Shown: piece after piece, positions 1 through 11,905 of the stretch
How positions within the stretch are numbered: position 1 is the first letter of the stretch
Layout: the number at the start of each line of letters is the position of its first letter
Source of the DNA: Phaeosaccion multiseriatum
Taxonomy: Eukaryota; Ochrophyta, other classes
Assembly: GCA_965112735.1 (NCBI GenBank)
Contig: OZ218950.1
Coordinates: 2,790,001 to 2,854,000 of the forward strand
Length of the DNA: 64,000 bases
Direction: 5' to 3'
Notes under the pieces: generated by a model
The model's database searches: none
Told to the model about the DNA's origin: nothing
The model's input: the letters and a program-made list of their open reading frames with translations, nothing else
Program-made: the position numbers and the translations under genes

Positions 1-15
1 TGTGTGGGTGTGTGC

Positions 16-51
<36 letters not shown>

Positions 52-407
52 ATGTGAGTATGTGTGTGTGTGTGTGGGTGTGTGTGTGTGTGTGTGTGGG
101 TGGGTGTGTGTGTGCGCGCGTGTGTGTGTGTGTGTGCGTGTATGTGAGTATGTATGTGTGTGCGTGTGTGTGTGTGCGTGTGTGTGCGTGTGTGTATGTG
201 TGTGCGTGTGTATGTGAGTATGTATGTGTGTTTGTGTGTGTGTTTGTGCGCCGCGCGTGTGTTTGTGCTTGAGCGTGCATGTGTGTGTATGTGCACTATC
301 CCAACGCCTCTCTCTCTCCCTCCCCCCCTCCGCTCTCTCTCTCTCTCTATCTCTCTCCCTCTCTCTCTCTCTCCCTCCCCCCCTCCGCTCTCTCTCTATC
401 TCTCTCC

Positions 408-439
<32 letters not shown>

Positions 440-589
440 CCCCCTCCCCTCTCTCTCTATCTCTCTCTGACTCTCTCTGACTCTCTCTCGCTCGCTCTCT
501 CTCTCACGCTCACTCCCCCCCCTCCTCTCTGTCTCGCTCTCCCACACACACTCTCTCCCCCTCTCTCACTCTCTCTCACCCTCCCTCAG
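1..589. repeat. (GT)n then (CT)n microsatellite, probable intron
   Basis: Positions 1-300 are almost pure GT/TGCG dinucleotide repeat. Positions 301-588 are CT/CCCT repeat that ends in a splice acceptor (CTCCCTCAG) at 589. Open frames here are repeat artefacts. The tract looks like the tail of an intron whose upstream exon lies left of the window. Confidence 0.85.
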
Positions 590-3500
590 ATGGACGACAA
601 CGAGTGCCTGACTCTCCGCGTTGCTACTCTCGACCTCATCATCGCTGCTGTGGAGGCTCAGCCCGGCTTTGCGGTGCAGCTCTTCGTCACAAGGGACCTT
701 GTGCAGAGGACGAGGGACACAAGAGGAGGAGAAGGAGGAGGAGGGGCAAGCTCTCCTGAGGGAGCTAAGGCTAAGGGGATTCCGAAGGCGTTGACGCTGG
801 CGGATGTGATTTTGAAGCTGCTGGGAGACAGCGAGAGACTCTTCAATGAGCAGGTGCGTGAGGTGTAGAGACATTCGACGGTGACTGGAACTGAAACGCC
901 TCACCTCCCCCGCCGCCCCCCCCTCCCTCTCTCTCTCTCTCTCTCTGCCCCCCCCACCCCCCCCTCTCTCCCTCCTGTTGTTCAGCCGATCCTGCTGTCC
1001 CACACTCTCCACCTCGTGCTCGCCCTGTGGGAGAAGGAAGGCGTCAGCAAGCTCGGCCTCATCGTTGCTGCCCTCGTTGGGGAGGGGGGTCGGGGCGGCG
1101 ATCGCTTCTGGCAGGGGCTCTTCTCGCCCCTGTTGAGGGATATGCCCGATCCGCCCGGCGTGGAAGGCGACGGACAGGAAGGAGGAGGAGGAGGAGGAGG
1201 AGGAGGTGTGTACAACACAAACATGGCCTTACACTGCCATCGCCTGGCGTGCCACATTCCCGTGCTCAAGATGCTTGGGCTGGAGGTGCACAGCGGCATG
1301 AGGGCCAGAGGACAGGCCATTTCAGCGGCAGAGGCGGCGGCAGACAAGAGGCTGCGCCGTGCTGCCGTGAAAGGGCCGGCTGAGGGCCGGGAGCCTGCGG
1401 CTGTTTTATCACCAACTGCTGCTGCTGCTGCTGCTGCCAGCGCCCCTACCATCTCTCCCACCACTCGGCAGGTGTGTGCGCGATGGAAGGAGTTGATGGG
1501 ACTAAGATGAATCCCGGTCTCTCTCTCTCTCTCTCTCTCTCTCAGCTTCGAATTTTTGCTGGTGCTGAAATAGTATCAAGGCTGTCCTCCTGACTCTTCC
1601 CCCTCTCTCTTTCTCTCACACTACCTCTCCATCTCTCCATCTCATCATCTCTTCATCCCTCGTACATACATACATACATACAAACATACACATACATACA
1701 CACATACATATTATACATACATACATACATACATACATACATACACACACACAAACATACATACATACATACATACATACATACATACATACATACAGGT
1801 GGAGTCTTTCCTGCAGGAGAATGCGGGGAGCCGTTTTGACTACTGGATGCGTACATACATGCGTTTCGACTTTAAACCCGAGGTAGCCCTCGAGGTCAGA
1901 GAGAAGGCCACGCGGGCAGGGGTGGACCTTCGCAGCTGCATCCGAATGGCGTCCGAGAGACGCTTTGGAGATGCCTTTTTGTACGACGTTAGCGAGATAC
2001 GCAGAGCGATGGGGGTGGAGGGGGGAGGAGGAGGAGATGGCAGTGGATGGGAGGACGTGAAGGATGTGGTGGATGCGGCGGTGAGGGCGAATCGCTGCTG
2101 GTCCTTGGCCGATGTGCAGGGGCGTCTCGTGGTAGCGCTGAGGGAGTTTATGGAGGTGTGTGTGCTGCCATCCCCTCAGTTGACGGGAACAGGCTTGCTC
2201 CTGCAAGCACAAGGTGTGAAGACTCCCACCGTAGGCGGTGCTGCTGACCGGGAGAGAGAGGGAAGGTCCTCCTTGATCGGCGGTGGCGATAGCTCTGGTG
2301 AGGCACCCTTCACACCCCGGCGGGTGTCGTTCTCTCTCCCACCCTCCAGCGGCGCCAGTGATTCCGCTGCTGCTGCTGCTGCTGCTGGTGGTGTAGGAAC
2401 GGGTCCCTTCTCCTCCTCCTCCACGCAGTTCTCGGGCGATCGACGAAGCTTCGCACTTCTGCAGAGGGTAGCACAACAGCTTGCGCAGGAGCGAAGAGAG
2501 GGGCCCGAGGTAGCGGCTGTGGCTCTGCAGATGTGCGAAGTGCTCGTGTCCATGCTGCATCATCAGCTCATTGAGGTCATTGTCAAAAAGGCAGACCCTA
2601 AGAAGACGGTGGTGAGTGGAGGGAGGGAGGAAGGGAGGGAGGGAGAGAAAGGGGAGGAGGGAGGAAGGGATGGGAGGGAAGGGGGGTGAGGGAGGGAGGG
2701 AGGGAGGGAGGGAGGGAGAGAGGGAGGAAGTGCTCTTGCTGTGTTGGTGGGCAGGTGCTTTTTGTTTGGCCCTTGGCTTTGCGGTGCTCCTCGCGGACAG
2801 ACTTGCGTTGAGGGGGGTGTATGTATTGACTTACGGGAATCAACCAAAGAATTACGTAATTTTGTGTGTGTCTTTTGTGTCTTGTATTTACGTTGACGGG
2901 CAGAGAGGTCCGACGTTGAGGCTTCCACAGGAACTTGTAGAGTTTCAGGGGGGCGGGGGGGGGGGGCAGACAGACAGACAGAGAGAGAGGGAGAGAGAGA
3001 GAGAGAGAGAGGTGGAGAACGAGAGGTAGAGGGAGGGAGAGAGGTGGAGAAGGAGAGGTAGAGGGAGAGAGAGAGAGAGGTGGAGAAGGAGAGGTAGAGG
3101 GAGGGAGAGCGAGACACACAGAGAGGCAAGGAGGGAGGGAGAGTTTGACGCTTTGTATCTTCCTCCCTCCCTCCCTCCCTCCCTCCTTTCCTTCCTTCCC
3201 TCCCTCCCTCCCTCCCTCCCTCCCTCCCTCCGTCCCTCCCTCCCTCCCTCCCTCCCTCCCTCCCTCCCTCCTTTCCTTCCTTCCCTCTCCCTCTCCCTCT
3301 CCCCGCCCTCCCTCCCTCCCTCCCTCCCTCCCTCCCTCCCTCCCTCCTTTCCTCCCTCTTCCTCTCCCTCTCCCCTCCCTCTCCCCTCCAAGACGGCGGT
3401 TCGTGACGAGAGCGGGCGCATGTCGGACACCGTCTGCACGCACTTGCTCCGTCTCGTGAAAGAGGCCCTCGATCGCTTCACCAAGCAGCAACTCGGGCCC

Positions 3501-4543
3501 TCCCTGCAAGCCGCTCTGAGGCTGAGACTCATGACCGCGGCTTTGCTTCTCGTGCGCGCTCTCAACACTCGGGCTGAGGATGAGTGCCTCACTGGTAACG
3601 GATCGAAGGGAGGAGGCGGGGGAGTAGGGGGAGGGAGGGGGCGTTTGGGATCCTCCTCCTCCTCTTCCTCCTCCTCCTCCTCCTCCTCCACCTCCTACTT
3701 GGCTCAGCCGGAGATTCAGGACGACTTGCAGGTGTCACTGTTGGTGTTGTTCACGCACACGTGCGACACTCTGGTCAGCCTGCCCATTGTGCCTTGGCAA
3801 GAGGTGTTGGGTAGGAAGGGGGGGAGGGGGGTTGGGGTCGGAGATGGTGGTTTTGGGGGGGGGGGCAAGAGGGGGAGATTCGACGACGAAGCTGGCTATG
3901 TCTATGGAGCTAGAGGGGCGGCATCCCCTTCGGGAGGAGGGGTGGGGGTGGGTGTGGAGGTGAGTGGCGACTGGGCGGGTGGGCGAGACAGACGAACTCA
4001 AGCAGGCTCGCACGGAGACGGTGTCGGCGGGTGGTGGCAGGAACAGCAGCAGCAGCACTCGGATGGTGGCGCAGGAGGAGGGGATGTGCGTAAGAGCAAC
4101 ACTAGTAACAGTCGCAGCAGCAGCAGCAGCTCGCTCTTGGATGTGAGCATGGGGCTGCTGATGGAGTTATGTGCGCTGAGGGAGACACTGGACCAGAGCG
4201 CAGGGGGAGGAGGGGTGGCGGACCCACAGGTGGCAGCAGACGGGTTGCGGCGGAGCACCAACTTGCCTACGAACAGCACGCAGCTGGCGCAGTGGGAGCA
4301 TGTGGTCAAGAGCAAGGGAATCATCCCCTGCCTCCTTCAGCGCCTGGAGAATGCATCTTCGCTTGCTGCTGTCGCCTTTCAGGAGAGTCAGCAGCACTTG
4401 ACCGCCAGCGGGGGGGCTGCTGGGGCAAGCAGAAGAGGCAACAGCAGCAGCAGCAGCAGCAACAGCAACAGCAACGGCTTCCGTCGTGACGGCGATGGCA
4501 TAGGAGGAGGTGGCGGTCGAGACACAACAGGGGGGCAGCAGCA

Positions 4544-4574
<31 letters not shown>

Positions 4575-7500
4575 GGCGGAGGAGGGGGAAGAGGGGGGGA
4601 GGGCAGCAGTGGTAGTAGCGGCAGTGGCTTGAGCGGAAGCCCAGATGCGGAAGAAGCGATGATGTGTGTGCATGTGATTTTGAACTTCTTGGTGGGAGCG
4701 TGCGGGCGGACCTTGTTCGGCGAGGAGATTGTGTCTCAACGAGCGCTGCTTAGCATTGCCAACGGCCCCTTGATGAGGGCTTTGGCCGCCGCCGTCCCCG
4801 ATAGTGCCTTCTTGCCGGGAGGCGGAGACTACCTGCCTCAACACCAGCACGGGCACGCCCATGCGCAGCGAGGAGGAGGCTCAGGAGGAGTGGGAGGAGG
4901 AGGAGGAGGAGGAGGAGGGGCTTTCTCATCTAAGGTGAGAGGGAGGCCCGGCGCCTCTGCTCACTCAAACTCCAATTCTCCGCCCCAGCAGCACCACCAG
5001 CCCGTGATGCGAGGCTACACCGCGCAGGGCGAGCGGTCCCCTTATTGGGAGTGGTGGCGGCTGATGCTGCGCCTGCCCACAGCCCTCCTGCGTAGCTTGA
5101 GGCTACCGTCGGAGCCGCGCTTGTCTAGGCAGCACCGCCAGGGGCAGGGAGGAGACAGTCAGGGGGGGCAGGGCCAGCAGGGGGGGGTGTCTTTCGAAGA
5201 GCGATACCAGAGGGATGTCCTGGAGCAGATTACAGGCTTTCTCTCCGCGAGGCCTTGCCAGCGCCTCCTCCTCAGCAGCAGCTTGCCTGATCGGGGCCGT
5301 CTCACCCTTGCCCTGCTCGAGGAGCGATTGGACGTGTCGGTGCTGCTAGCGGAGCTGTCCAGAGGGAAGGTTGCCGATGTGTGGCGGTCCGCTCTGCCGC
5401 ACCTCTCGTCTCGGCTTTTGGAGGGGCAGCGCTGTGGGCTTAGGGACATTGCTGTGTTATTGGGAGATGGAGTGTTCGAACCCAAGCCCCACGGGGGAGG
5501 TAGTAGTAGCAGTAGTAGCGGGGGAGGAGGAGGAGGAGGAGGAGGAGGAGGAGGGGGGGGGGAGTGGGTCCAGCCCAGGGAAGGTTGGGAGTGGGGCCAT
5601 CGTGATTGGGGGTCATGCATCTCATGCGAGTGGACTGCATCAGACAAGACATCACAACGAGCATCACGCGGTGTTGGCCACGGTGTGTCTTCCCGTCAGT
5701 GCGCAGGAGAGGGGAGAAGGCGAAGGCGGTGGAGGGCTTGGAAGCGCCAGCCCTCATGGGGGAGGAGGAGGAGCAGCCGCAGCAGGAGGAACAGCGTGCG
5801 CAGCAGCGGTAGGAGCAGGAGCGAGCCCTTCTCCCGAAGGAGGAGGAAGGGGGGCCGAAAGAGGAGGCAGCACCAGCACCAGCACCAGCACCAGCACCAG
5901 CACCAGCACCAGCACCAGCCCTGTAAGCTCTTTTGCTGCTGCTCTGGAGCGGCAGCACCAGCACCGTGCCCACTTGAGCCAACACCAACATGACGCCTCC
6001 TTCCTCGGGCCCTCCCCTGCCCAGGCCGTGTACCATGCCCAGGTAGAGCGAACCATGTGTAAGGTACTTACCGCTGCCGTGACTGTGCTACGGAGGGCAT
6101 CCCCTGCCAACCAAGAGCCTTGTCTCTTCTTTTCGTCATGGCAAGCGAGCCGCCTACCCACCCCCCCGGCGGGCACCGAAGTTCTGCTTAGACCTGAGGA
6201 GGAGCAGGAGAAGTGGTCTGTCTTACCGCCGCAGGAAGGCCTCGGAAGCAGCACCAGACGTGGTGGCGGCGACAGTAAGGCGATCATGGCTACGGTGGTG
6301 GGGTATGGCGGGGCGGGGCTTGTGGTGGTGGATATAGTCATCGATGGTAACGACGAAGGAGGAGGAGAAGGAGGAGGAGGAGGAGGGGGTCAGGGCCGAC
6401 GAAGGCCGCTGCAGGAGCAGCACCACCAGCAGCAGCGCAAGCAAAGGCGGCGAGTGGCTGTTCCCTTGAAGCGCATTTGCGCCATTCGCGATCGCCGCTC
6501 GACTCCCCCTCTCTTCGCCTACAGCACTGTGGCTGCGCAGGAGACGGGTTTCCAGCACGTGACGAGCAAGACGGAGTTCGCCTTACAACAGCCGCCGAGC
6601 ATCGGGCACTTGGTACTGCTGGTGAAGTATTTGGTGTCACAGATGAAGAGGGTCGAGAGCACCAACCCGTGTTGCGTGGAGGCTCTGTCTGCGGCGGGGG
6701 CGGCGCCACATCTGAGGGAGAAGGAGGTGAGTGGGGGAGAGAAGGAAGGAAGGGGGGAGGGAGGGAGGATGGAAAAGGGAGGGGTAGGGGTGAGGGGGGA
6801 GGGGAGAGGGGAGAGGGGGGTGCAGACAAAGCTTTTTTTGAAGCACACTCGCGCATCTTGTATCTCTCAATTCAGTCGTGGCGCCGCGTGACTCATTTTG
6901 GCCTGCTCTCTTCTCTCTTTCCTCTCTCTCTCTGTGCTCCCTCTCTCTCTCTGTGCTCCCTCTCTCTTTCCTCTCTCTTTCCTCTCTCTCTCGTGACTCT
7001 CTCCCTTCCTCTTTCTTTCCCCCTTTATCTCTCATGTCTCTCTCGCCCCTTCCTCTCTCATGTCTCTCTCGCCCCTTCCTCTCTCATGTCTCTCTCACCC
7101 CTTTCTCTCTCTTTCTCTCTCAGTACATCCTCGCCGGCATTCTCCGTGTGTGGGGCGATCGGCACAAGCTGATGGGAGAGATGGGTTTCGTGCTCGAAGC
7201 AGCGGCATGGCTCCTCGCCACCAACGTTATTGCACACGAGACGAGGCCGCAGGAGCAGCAGCCGATAGAGGCAGGGGGAGGAGGAGGAGGAGGAGGAGGA
7301 GGGGGCGTAGGTCCGTTGGACCCCGACCTTGTGAGAGACGTGCATGCAGATCTGAGGGATGTGATGGAAGGGGATGCTTACTTTGGCGGAGAGGTGAGTC
7401 AGTCAGTCGGCATGGGGTGGGGGTGGATGGATGGATGGATGGATGGCAGTGGATGGATAGATGGATATATGGGTGGCAGTGGATGGATAGATGGATGGCA

Positions 7501-8129
7501 GTGGATCGATGCTGGTGTGTGTGGGGGGGGTGTAGGGGTTGGCAAGAAGGCACCCTATTGCCCATTCTATCGGGAAGCTGTGGTACGTTGAGATTTGTGA
7601 AGGAAGAGAGTGGCATGGAAAAGCTGTGTATTGTTCGTTCCTTTTTGATTGAGCCTATTAACTTGTGCCCCGACTGGACTGGAGGACGTGTGTGGGGAGA
7701 GAGAGATTTTTATTTGGCGGGAAGAAAGGGTTGTGCTTTGATGATTGATGATTGGCGATGAGGGCGGATCGATCGCCCCAACGGCTTGGGGGGGGGGGCT
7801 GCCTGCATGGACCATATCCCGCTTAAGGTGCTGGCTTTGGTCCCTTCTCTAAGGTGTATCTCACCCTTTCCCATCGCCTGCTGCTCCTCCTGCTGCTCCT
7901 CCTGCTGCTCCTTCCTGCATGCATATGTGTGTGTGCGTGTGTGTGTGTGTGCGTGTGTGTGTGTGTGTGTGTGTGCGTGTGCACACTGCAATGACCAGGC
8001 AAGTGAGATGGAGGGCCTGGGCGCGCTGCGCCCCTTCATCGACCTCGGCTTCATTGCCTTCCTCACCCAGAGCTTGCAGCAACAGCTAAGGGGGGCGCCC
8101 TTCAGCAGAGGGGAGGGGGGAGGAGGAGG

Positions 8130-8177
<48 letters not shown>

Positions 8178-8376
8178 AGGAGGAGGAGGAGGAGGGGGAA
8201 GGGGGGGCGTTAGGCTCGACAGACTGTCGGCGCCGCAGTCGGGGTCCGGGGTGAAGGGGCGGAAGGGGTCTTCCGTGGGCGTGTTGCGGTTGCGAGGCGA
8301 GCAGCAGCCTGAGCAGCCTGAGCAGCCTGAGCAGCCAGTCCGGCGCACTATAGCTTGGGCCGATGAGAGTAGATAG
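590..8376 (+). CDS. Large helical scaffold protein, tentatively Nup188/Nup205-like (5' end missing)
   Basis: Seven exons fit with consistent phase: 590-853, 986-1471, 1799-2611, 3393-5499, 5579-6726, 7124-7393 and 7999-8376 (stop TAG). They give about 1,820 residues in the window, and earlier exons probably lie off the left edge. The product is Leu-rich and alpha-helical with long Gly, Ser and Gln inserts. Stretches such as [20 protein letters not shown] and [10 protein letters not shown] near the start, and a late block around 6540-6720, recall the alpha-solenoid of the inner-ring nuclear pore scaffolds Nup188/Nup205, which anchor the pore channel. That family call rests on memory of family style, not on a catalytic motif. 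The 5500-5578 intron is a GGA tract and is the weakest junction. Other large HEAT/ARM-type scaffolds remain possible. Confidence 0.45.
1660..1798. repeat. (CATA)n microsatellite
   Basis: A tetranucleotide ACAT/CATA repeat fills the 3' end of an intron and runs directly into the acceptor ACATACAG at 1798. The repeat itself therefore supplies the acceptor dinucleotide. Confidence 0.85.
2612..3392. repeat. Intron with complementary GGGA and TCCC tracts at its ends
   Basis: The intron between the third and fourth exons of the large scaffold gene opens with about 110 nt of GGGA/GGGAA repeat just after its donor (2612). It closes with about 230 nt of TCCC/CCCT repeat before its acceptor (3392). 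The two tracts are complementary, so the pre-mRNA could fold end to end. No coding sequence is evident between them. Confidence 0.8.
7394..7998. repeat. Intron with (GGAT)n and (GT)n repeats
   Basis: The last intron of the scaffold gene starts with GTGAGTCAG at 7394. It holds a GGAT-type repeat (about 7425-7510) and a GT/GC repeat (about 7920-7985), and ends at ATGACCAG (7998). A short exon between 7520 and 7590 cannot be excluded, but nothing conserved is visible. Confidence 0.6.
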
Positions 8377-8578
8377 GGGACAAGCGTTCGTTCTAATGTG
8401 CTAAGTTATTTAACAGCGTCGCGAAAGCTTGCATTGCCAACTCTCACTTGCTGCATGCAAACAAGTGATGAAAGTGAGGGGAGACACACCATTTATTGAC
8501 TTAGTAAGCTTCCCCCTCTTTTTCGTTTGAACTTCTCTTTGTCTTTCCTCTTTTCTCTGCTGCTGGGCTGCAGTGGGT

Positions 8579-8778
8579 ATGAATTTGGGAGTCAAGGCGC
8601 AGGAGCTTCTCCTGGAGCTAAAGCGCAGCGAGTTCATCCCCCCGTGGAACGAAGATGGCATGAGGGGGGTGCTGCAGGAGATCACCGCCCTCAGCGACGA
8701 GATACAGGGTGCGTGTTGCCGCCTCCTCTTTGCCTTGACAGCAGCAGCCTCGACAGCAGCCAGTAGTAGAAGCAGCAG

Positions 8779-8823
<45 letters not shown>

Positions 8824-10011
8824 CCCTTTGAGCGTGGCAGGATCGCTCAACTTCCAACTGTTTACACCTCCTCCTGCCTTGTTACCCTCTCCCTCACAGA
8901 CACCATGGATGATCGCGAGATTGAGGAGCTTCCCCGACCCGTGCAGGTGGGAGTCATGGTGCATCATCAGGCCCTGCTGCGGAACAAACGCTGTCTACTC
9001 GCCTACGTGAACCACCGAGCGGCAGTCATGAGGTGGGTGGTTGGTGTGGTACCACCGGCAGCAGGCACAGAGATAGCTGGTATGGAGACCCACCAGCAAT
9101 GCCATAGTATGACCTCTGTATCAGTTATTTTCTCTCTCGTCCCTCCTTTGCAGCTATGCCAGGGCCATACTAAGGCTAATAAATACGTATACGTCCCTCT
9201 CTCTACCTCCGCTCCTCTCCTCATTCCAGAGAGCTTCGCTGGGAGATGGGACCGGTGCTGCCTACTCGATTCAGCGACAACCTCAGTATGCACGAGGTAA
9301 GAGATTCGTCAAGTCAAGCTCAACAAAGACGCTGTTTCTTCTGCTGCTGCTACTACACTGCTGCTGCTACTGCTGCTGCTGCGCCTGCTACTCCTGCTAC
9401 TTGTGTTACTGCTACTGTTGCTTCTACTGCTGCTGCTGCTGCTACTGCTGCTACTGCTGCTGCCGCCCACCATAGTATGCAACTGATCCATCCCACCCTC
9501 CAAAATAGGCACACACACGCTTACCACAAAGCTCAGCACGGCGATCTTCTTTCTGCTTCCCTTCCCTTCCCTTCCCTTCACTTCCCTTCCCTTCCCTCCC
9601 CTTCACTTCCCTTCCCTTCCCTTCCCTTCCTTTCCCTTCCCTTCCCTTCTTCCGGTCTGCACTAAACGCAAGCTCAAAACACCGCGATTGTCCTTCCCCT
9701 CCCCCTTCCCTACCCTCCCCATCCCTCCTTTCCCCTCTCCACCCGCCCTACAGAAAGAATACTTTAGTAAGTACGACGGCCTCCTCGCCAGCCACAACCT
9801 CCTGGTAGGGCTCGACCTCACCGCCGACGCCCGGCCCCCCAAGGAAGTGATGATAGAGATCCGCGTGGTGGAGGAGTGCGGTGAGCTCATGACTGATCAA
9901 GGGGCGCTCAACCTCGAGAAGGGCAGCACACACCTCGTGCGCAGATCGCATGTGGAGCACCTTATCCGCCAGGGAAAGCTCACACAGCTCGACAATGAGA
10001 CAACCATCTAG
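8579..10011 (+). CDS. GINS1: DNA replication complex GINS protein PSF1
   Basis: PSF1 is a subunit of the GINS tetramer, which joins CDC45 and MCM2-7 to form the replicative helicase in the nucleus. Four exons (8579-8708, 8900-9032, 9230-9296, 9754-10011) join in phase to give 195 residues, against about 196 in animals. The N-terminus carries the family pattern of a short helix, then FIPPWNEDGMRGVLQEI. The core has LLRNKRCLLAYVNHR and ELRWEMGPVLP. The C-terminal half holds the GLDLT...PPKE segment and ends with LVRRSHVEHLIRQGKL, which matches the PSF1 B-domain closely. A GTG two codons upstream is not needed, and the ATG at 8579 gives the right length. The gene follows the large scaffold gene by 202 bp on the same strand. 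Confidence 0.95.
9310..9753. repeat. GINS1 intron 3 with (CTGCTA)n and (CTTCC)n repeats
   Basis: About 9340-9470 is a TGC/TAC trinucleotide array and 9560-9650 is a CCCTT pentanucleotide array. Both lie inside the last GINS1 intron, which ends at CCCTACAG (9753). Confidence 0.8.
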
Positions 10012-10440
10012 TGCCTTCTCATGCATGTCTGCCGTCTAGTGCCTTCTCATGTTGCTGGACGAGCACGCAGCCGTTTGAAGAGAGGGAGACGAGGTGCTGC
10101 TTTGCGTGCTTGAGAGTGCGTGTGTGGGCGTGTAAATGGCAAATGGGCTTTTGTCTGGTGTGCGAGTTGGTGGTACAGGGTGTTTGTGTGTGTGTGTGTG
10201 CGGTGCGTGGAGGTGGAGGTGGAGCGGCACCCACCCCGGGGAAGCGAGGCACCACACGAGCGACAGCTTGTGCCCCCCTCTGACACGAGATCGACCTGAC
10301 AGTTTCGCATCGACCTCTGACACCGGCCTTCTGACAGTGGGAGTCCTGATCGCTAAGGGGAGGTCAACGGCAGAGATCCTGCTTCGGCACCACAACCACC
10401 ACCAGCAACAGCAGCACCACAACAGCAGCAGCGACGTCAG
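10012..10440. other. Intergenic spacer after GINS1
   Basis: About 430 bp between the GINS1 stop and the capsid relic. It contains a short direct repeat (GTCTAGTGCCTTCTCATG occurs at about 10005 and 10032) and a GT-rich patch near 10180. No gene is supported. Confidence 0.5.
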
Positions 10441-10990
10441 TCATGGGAGGCCGAAGAAGCCCTTCTGCTGCTGACTGAGTGACGAAGAAGCTTCCTTCTT
10501 CGTCGTGCGGTGCTGCTCCGGGTGATGTCCTCCCATACCACTCATGATTCTCATAATGCCATAAGGCTTGGCGTAGATGAAGCACTTGGCGATGTTGGCG
10601 CTGTCTCCGGTGGCGTCGACCTGGAGGGTGGCGTTGTCGATGCTGGAGGAGTTGCGAGTTGCAGGTTTGCAGGTTCCGGAGGGCTGGCTGGTGCTCCTCG
10701 GCCTTGAGTGCGAAGGAGTAGACGTTGATTCCGGTGCCGCTGGGGCAGTTTCCGTGGTGCTGGTAGGGCTGCAGGGTATCGAAGGAAGTAGGCTCCTTGG
10801 CGCTCGGAGGTGCAGTCGTGTCCGTTGAGCTGCTGCATCTTGATCTTGGCGGTGTTGACGGGGTTGCTGCCGCCGTCGGTTTCGCAGTTGAACCAGTCCA
10901 GTCCGTCCTCGGAGGCGGAGCTGCGGATGGTCCAGATGAGCTCGCTGATATCCCGGGGGGGGGGGGGGTCGTTGGATCCACTGTTGGAGT
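10441..10990 (-). pseudogene. Fragment of a nucleocytoplasmic large DNA virus major capsid protein, frame-broken
   Basis: On the minus strand, three successive blocks in three different frames match the C-terminal jelly-roll half of the NCLDV (phycodna/mimi/irido-type) major capsid protein. Block one (about 10953-10790) carries ISELIWTIR, LDWFNCETDGGSNPVN and MQQLNGHDCTSER. Block two (about 10790-10690) carries LQPYQHHGNCPSGTGINVYS followed by FALKAEEHQP. Block three (about 10690-10528) carries SGTC, SSIDNATLQVD and a tail with FIYAKPYGIMRI. The switch into block three coincides with a 4-nt tandem duplication (CAGCCAGCC). The switch into block two is another small indel. Upstream a G/C run and a 12-nt T run interrupt any open frame, and I cannot follow the N-terminal half. 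This is a decayed insertion, not an active gene. The likely source is a virus of the alga or protist itself. Confidence 0.85.
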
Positions 10991-11770
10991 ACTGTAGCTG
11001 CAGCTTTTGTCACAATTTCCAACAGTTTTTTTTTTTTTTGCCCGTGGGCGTCAACTCCTGGTTGAATTGGAACCCGAAGCTCACTTTTGTCAGAGCGGGA
11101 GTCCGAGTGATTGGCTGGTCGAACATGGATTCGCACGAGAATATCAAATGCAGGAGTCCAGAAGGAAGCGTCAATGGTTGATTGAAGCCTTGTCCAAATT
11201 CAACGTCGTACTTGAGTGACTCTATTGAACACCGACAAGTGACTCGTCATCAAACATGAGATGATGCACGAGCCCCGTCGGTAAGATGAGTGCTTGCCGA
11301 AAATTGCGCCCCCAACTTGTGCCGCCGATGAATGACGTCAGCAGACCAATAGGTTTGTTGAAAATGCTCGGTTACAGTACGGACTTCAAAGTGCACAAAA
11401 TTTGGATTGGATGCTTGGTTACAGCAAGCAAACAAACAAGGTCAAAAATATTCTCTCTCGTGTGTGTCCTATGGATGTGACACACAACACATCTCCAACT
11501 TGCGCCCCTGTTCACGACATGTAGGGAGCTCTGGAGCTTATCGACATCGATCTACGATATCGAATCGAGATATCGAGCTCAGTTTTATACACTGAAACTG
11601 AAACAGTAGCGCAGCCACAAGTCTGCCCCCCACCTCCCCCCCACCCGCTAAGGAGAATCGTAGCACGCACTGACTCCTGCCTCCTGACTTAGGCGGACTG
11701 CTATGATAGGTAGACTGGTGCGTAGCTCAAGGGACCTTAAGAGAGGCCCACACTAACTCGCCGAGGAAAG
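10991..11770. other. Non-coding stretch beyond the capsid relic
   Basis: No conserved gene is visible. A 12-nt T run sits at 11027-11039 and several short stop-bounded frames occur. A minus-strand frame at 11250-11435 has a few residues reminiscent of a capsid N-terminus (NPNFVHFEV), but the match is too weak to claim. The base composition is less GC-rich than the neighbouring genes. Confidence 0.4.
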
Positions 11771-11782
11771 ATGCTGACTTGG

Positions 11783-11905
11783 GAGGCAGACAGGTCAGTC
11801 GGTCAGTCAGTGAGCCAGTCAGTCAGTCAGCCGGTCCGTCAGTCAGTCAGTCAGTCAGTCAGTCAGTCAGCCAGTCAGTCAGTCAGTCAGTCAGTCAGTC
11901 AGTCA
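11783..11905. repeat. (CAGT)n microsatellite
   Basis: CAGT/GTCA tetranucleotide repeat with a few interruptions. It runs up to the stop codon of the lipase gene and overlaps its last bases, so it sits in that gene's 3' UTR. Confidence 0.9.

Noticed and set aside
11250-11435. Possible N-terminal part of the viral capsid gene (NPNFVHFEV...)
   Set aside because: Only a handful of residues resemble the family, and there are stops between it and the clear fragment.
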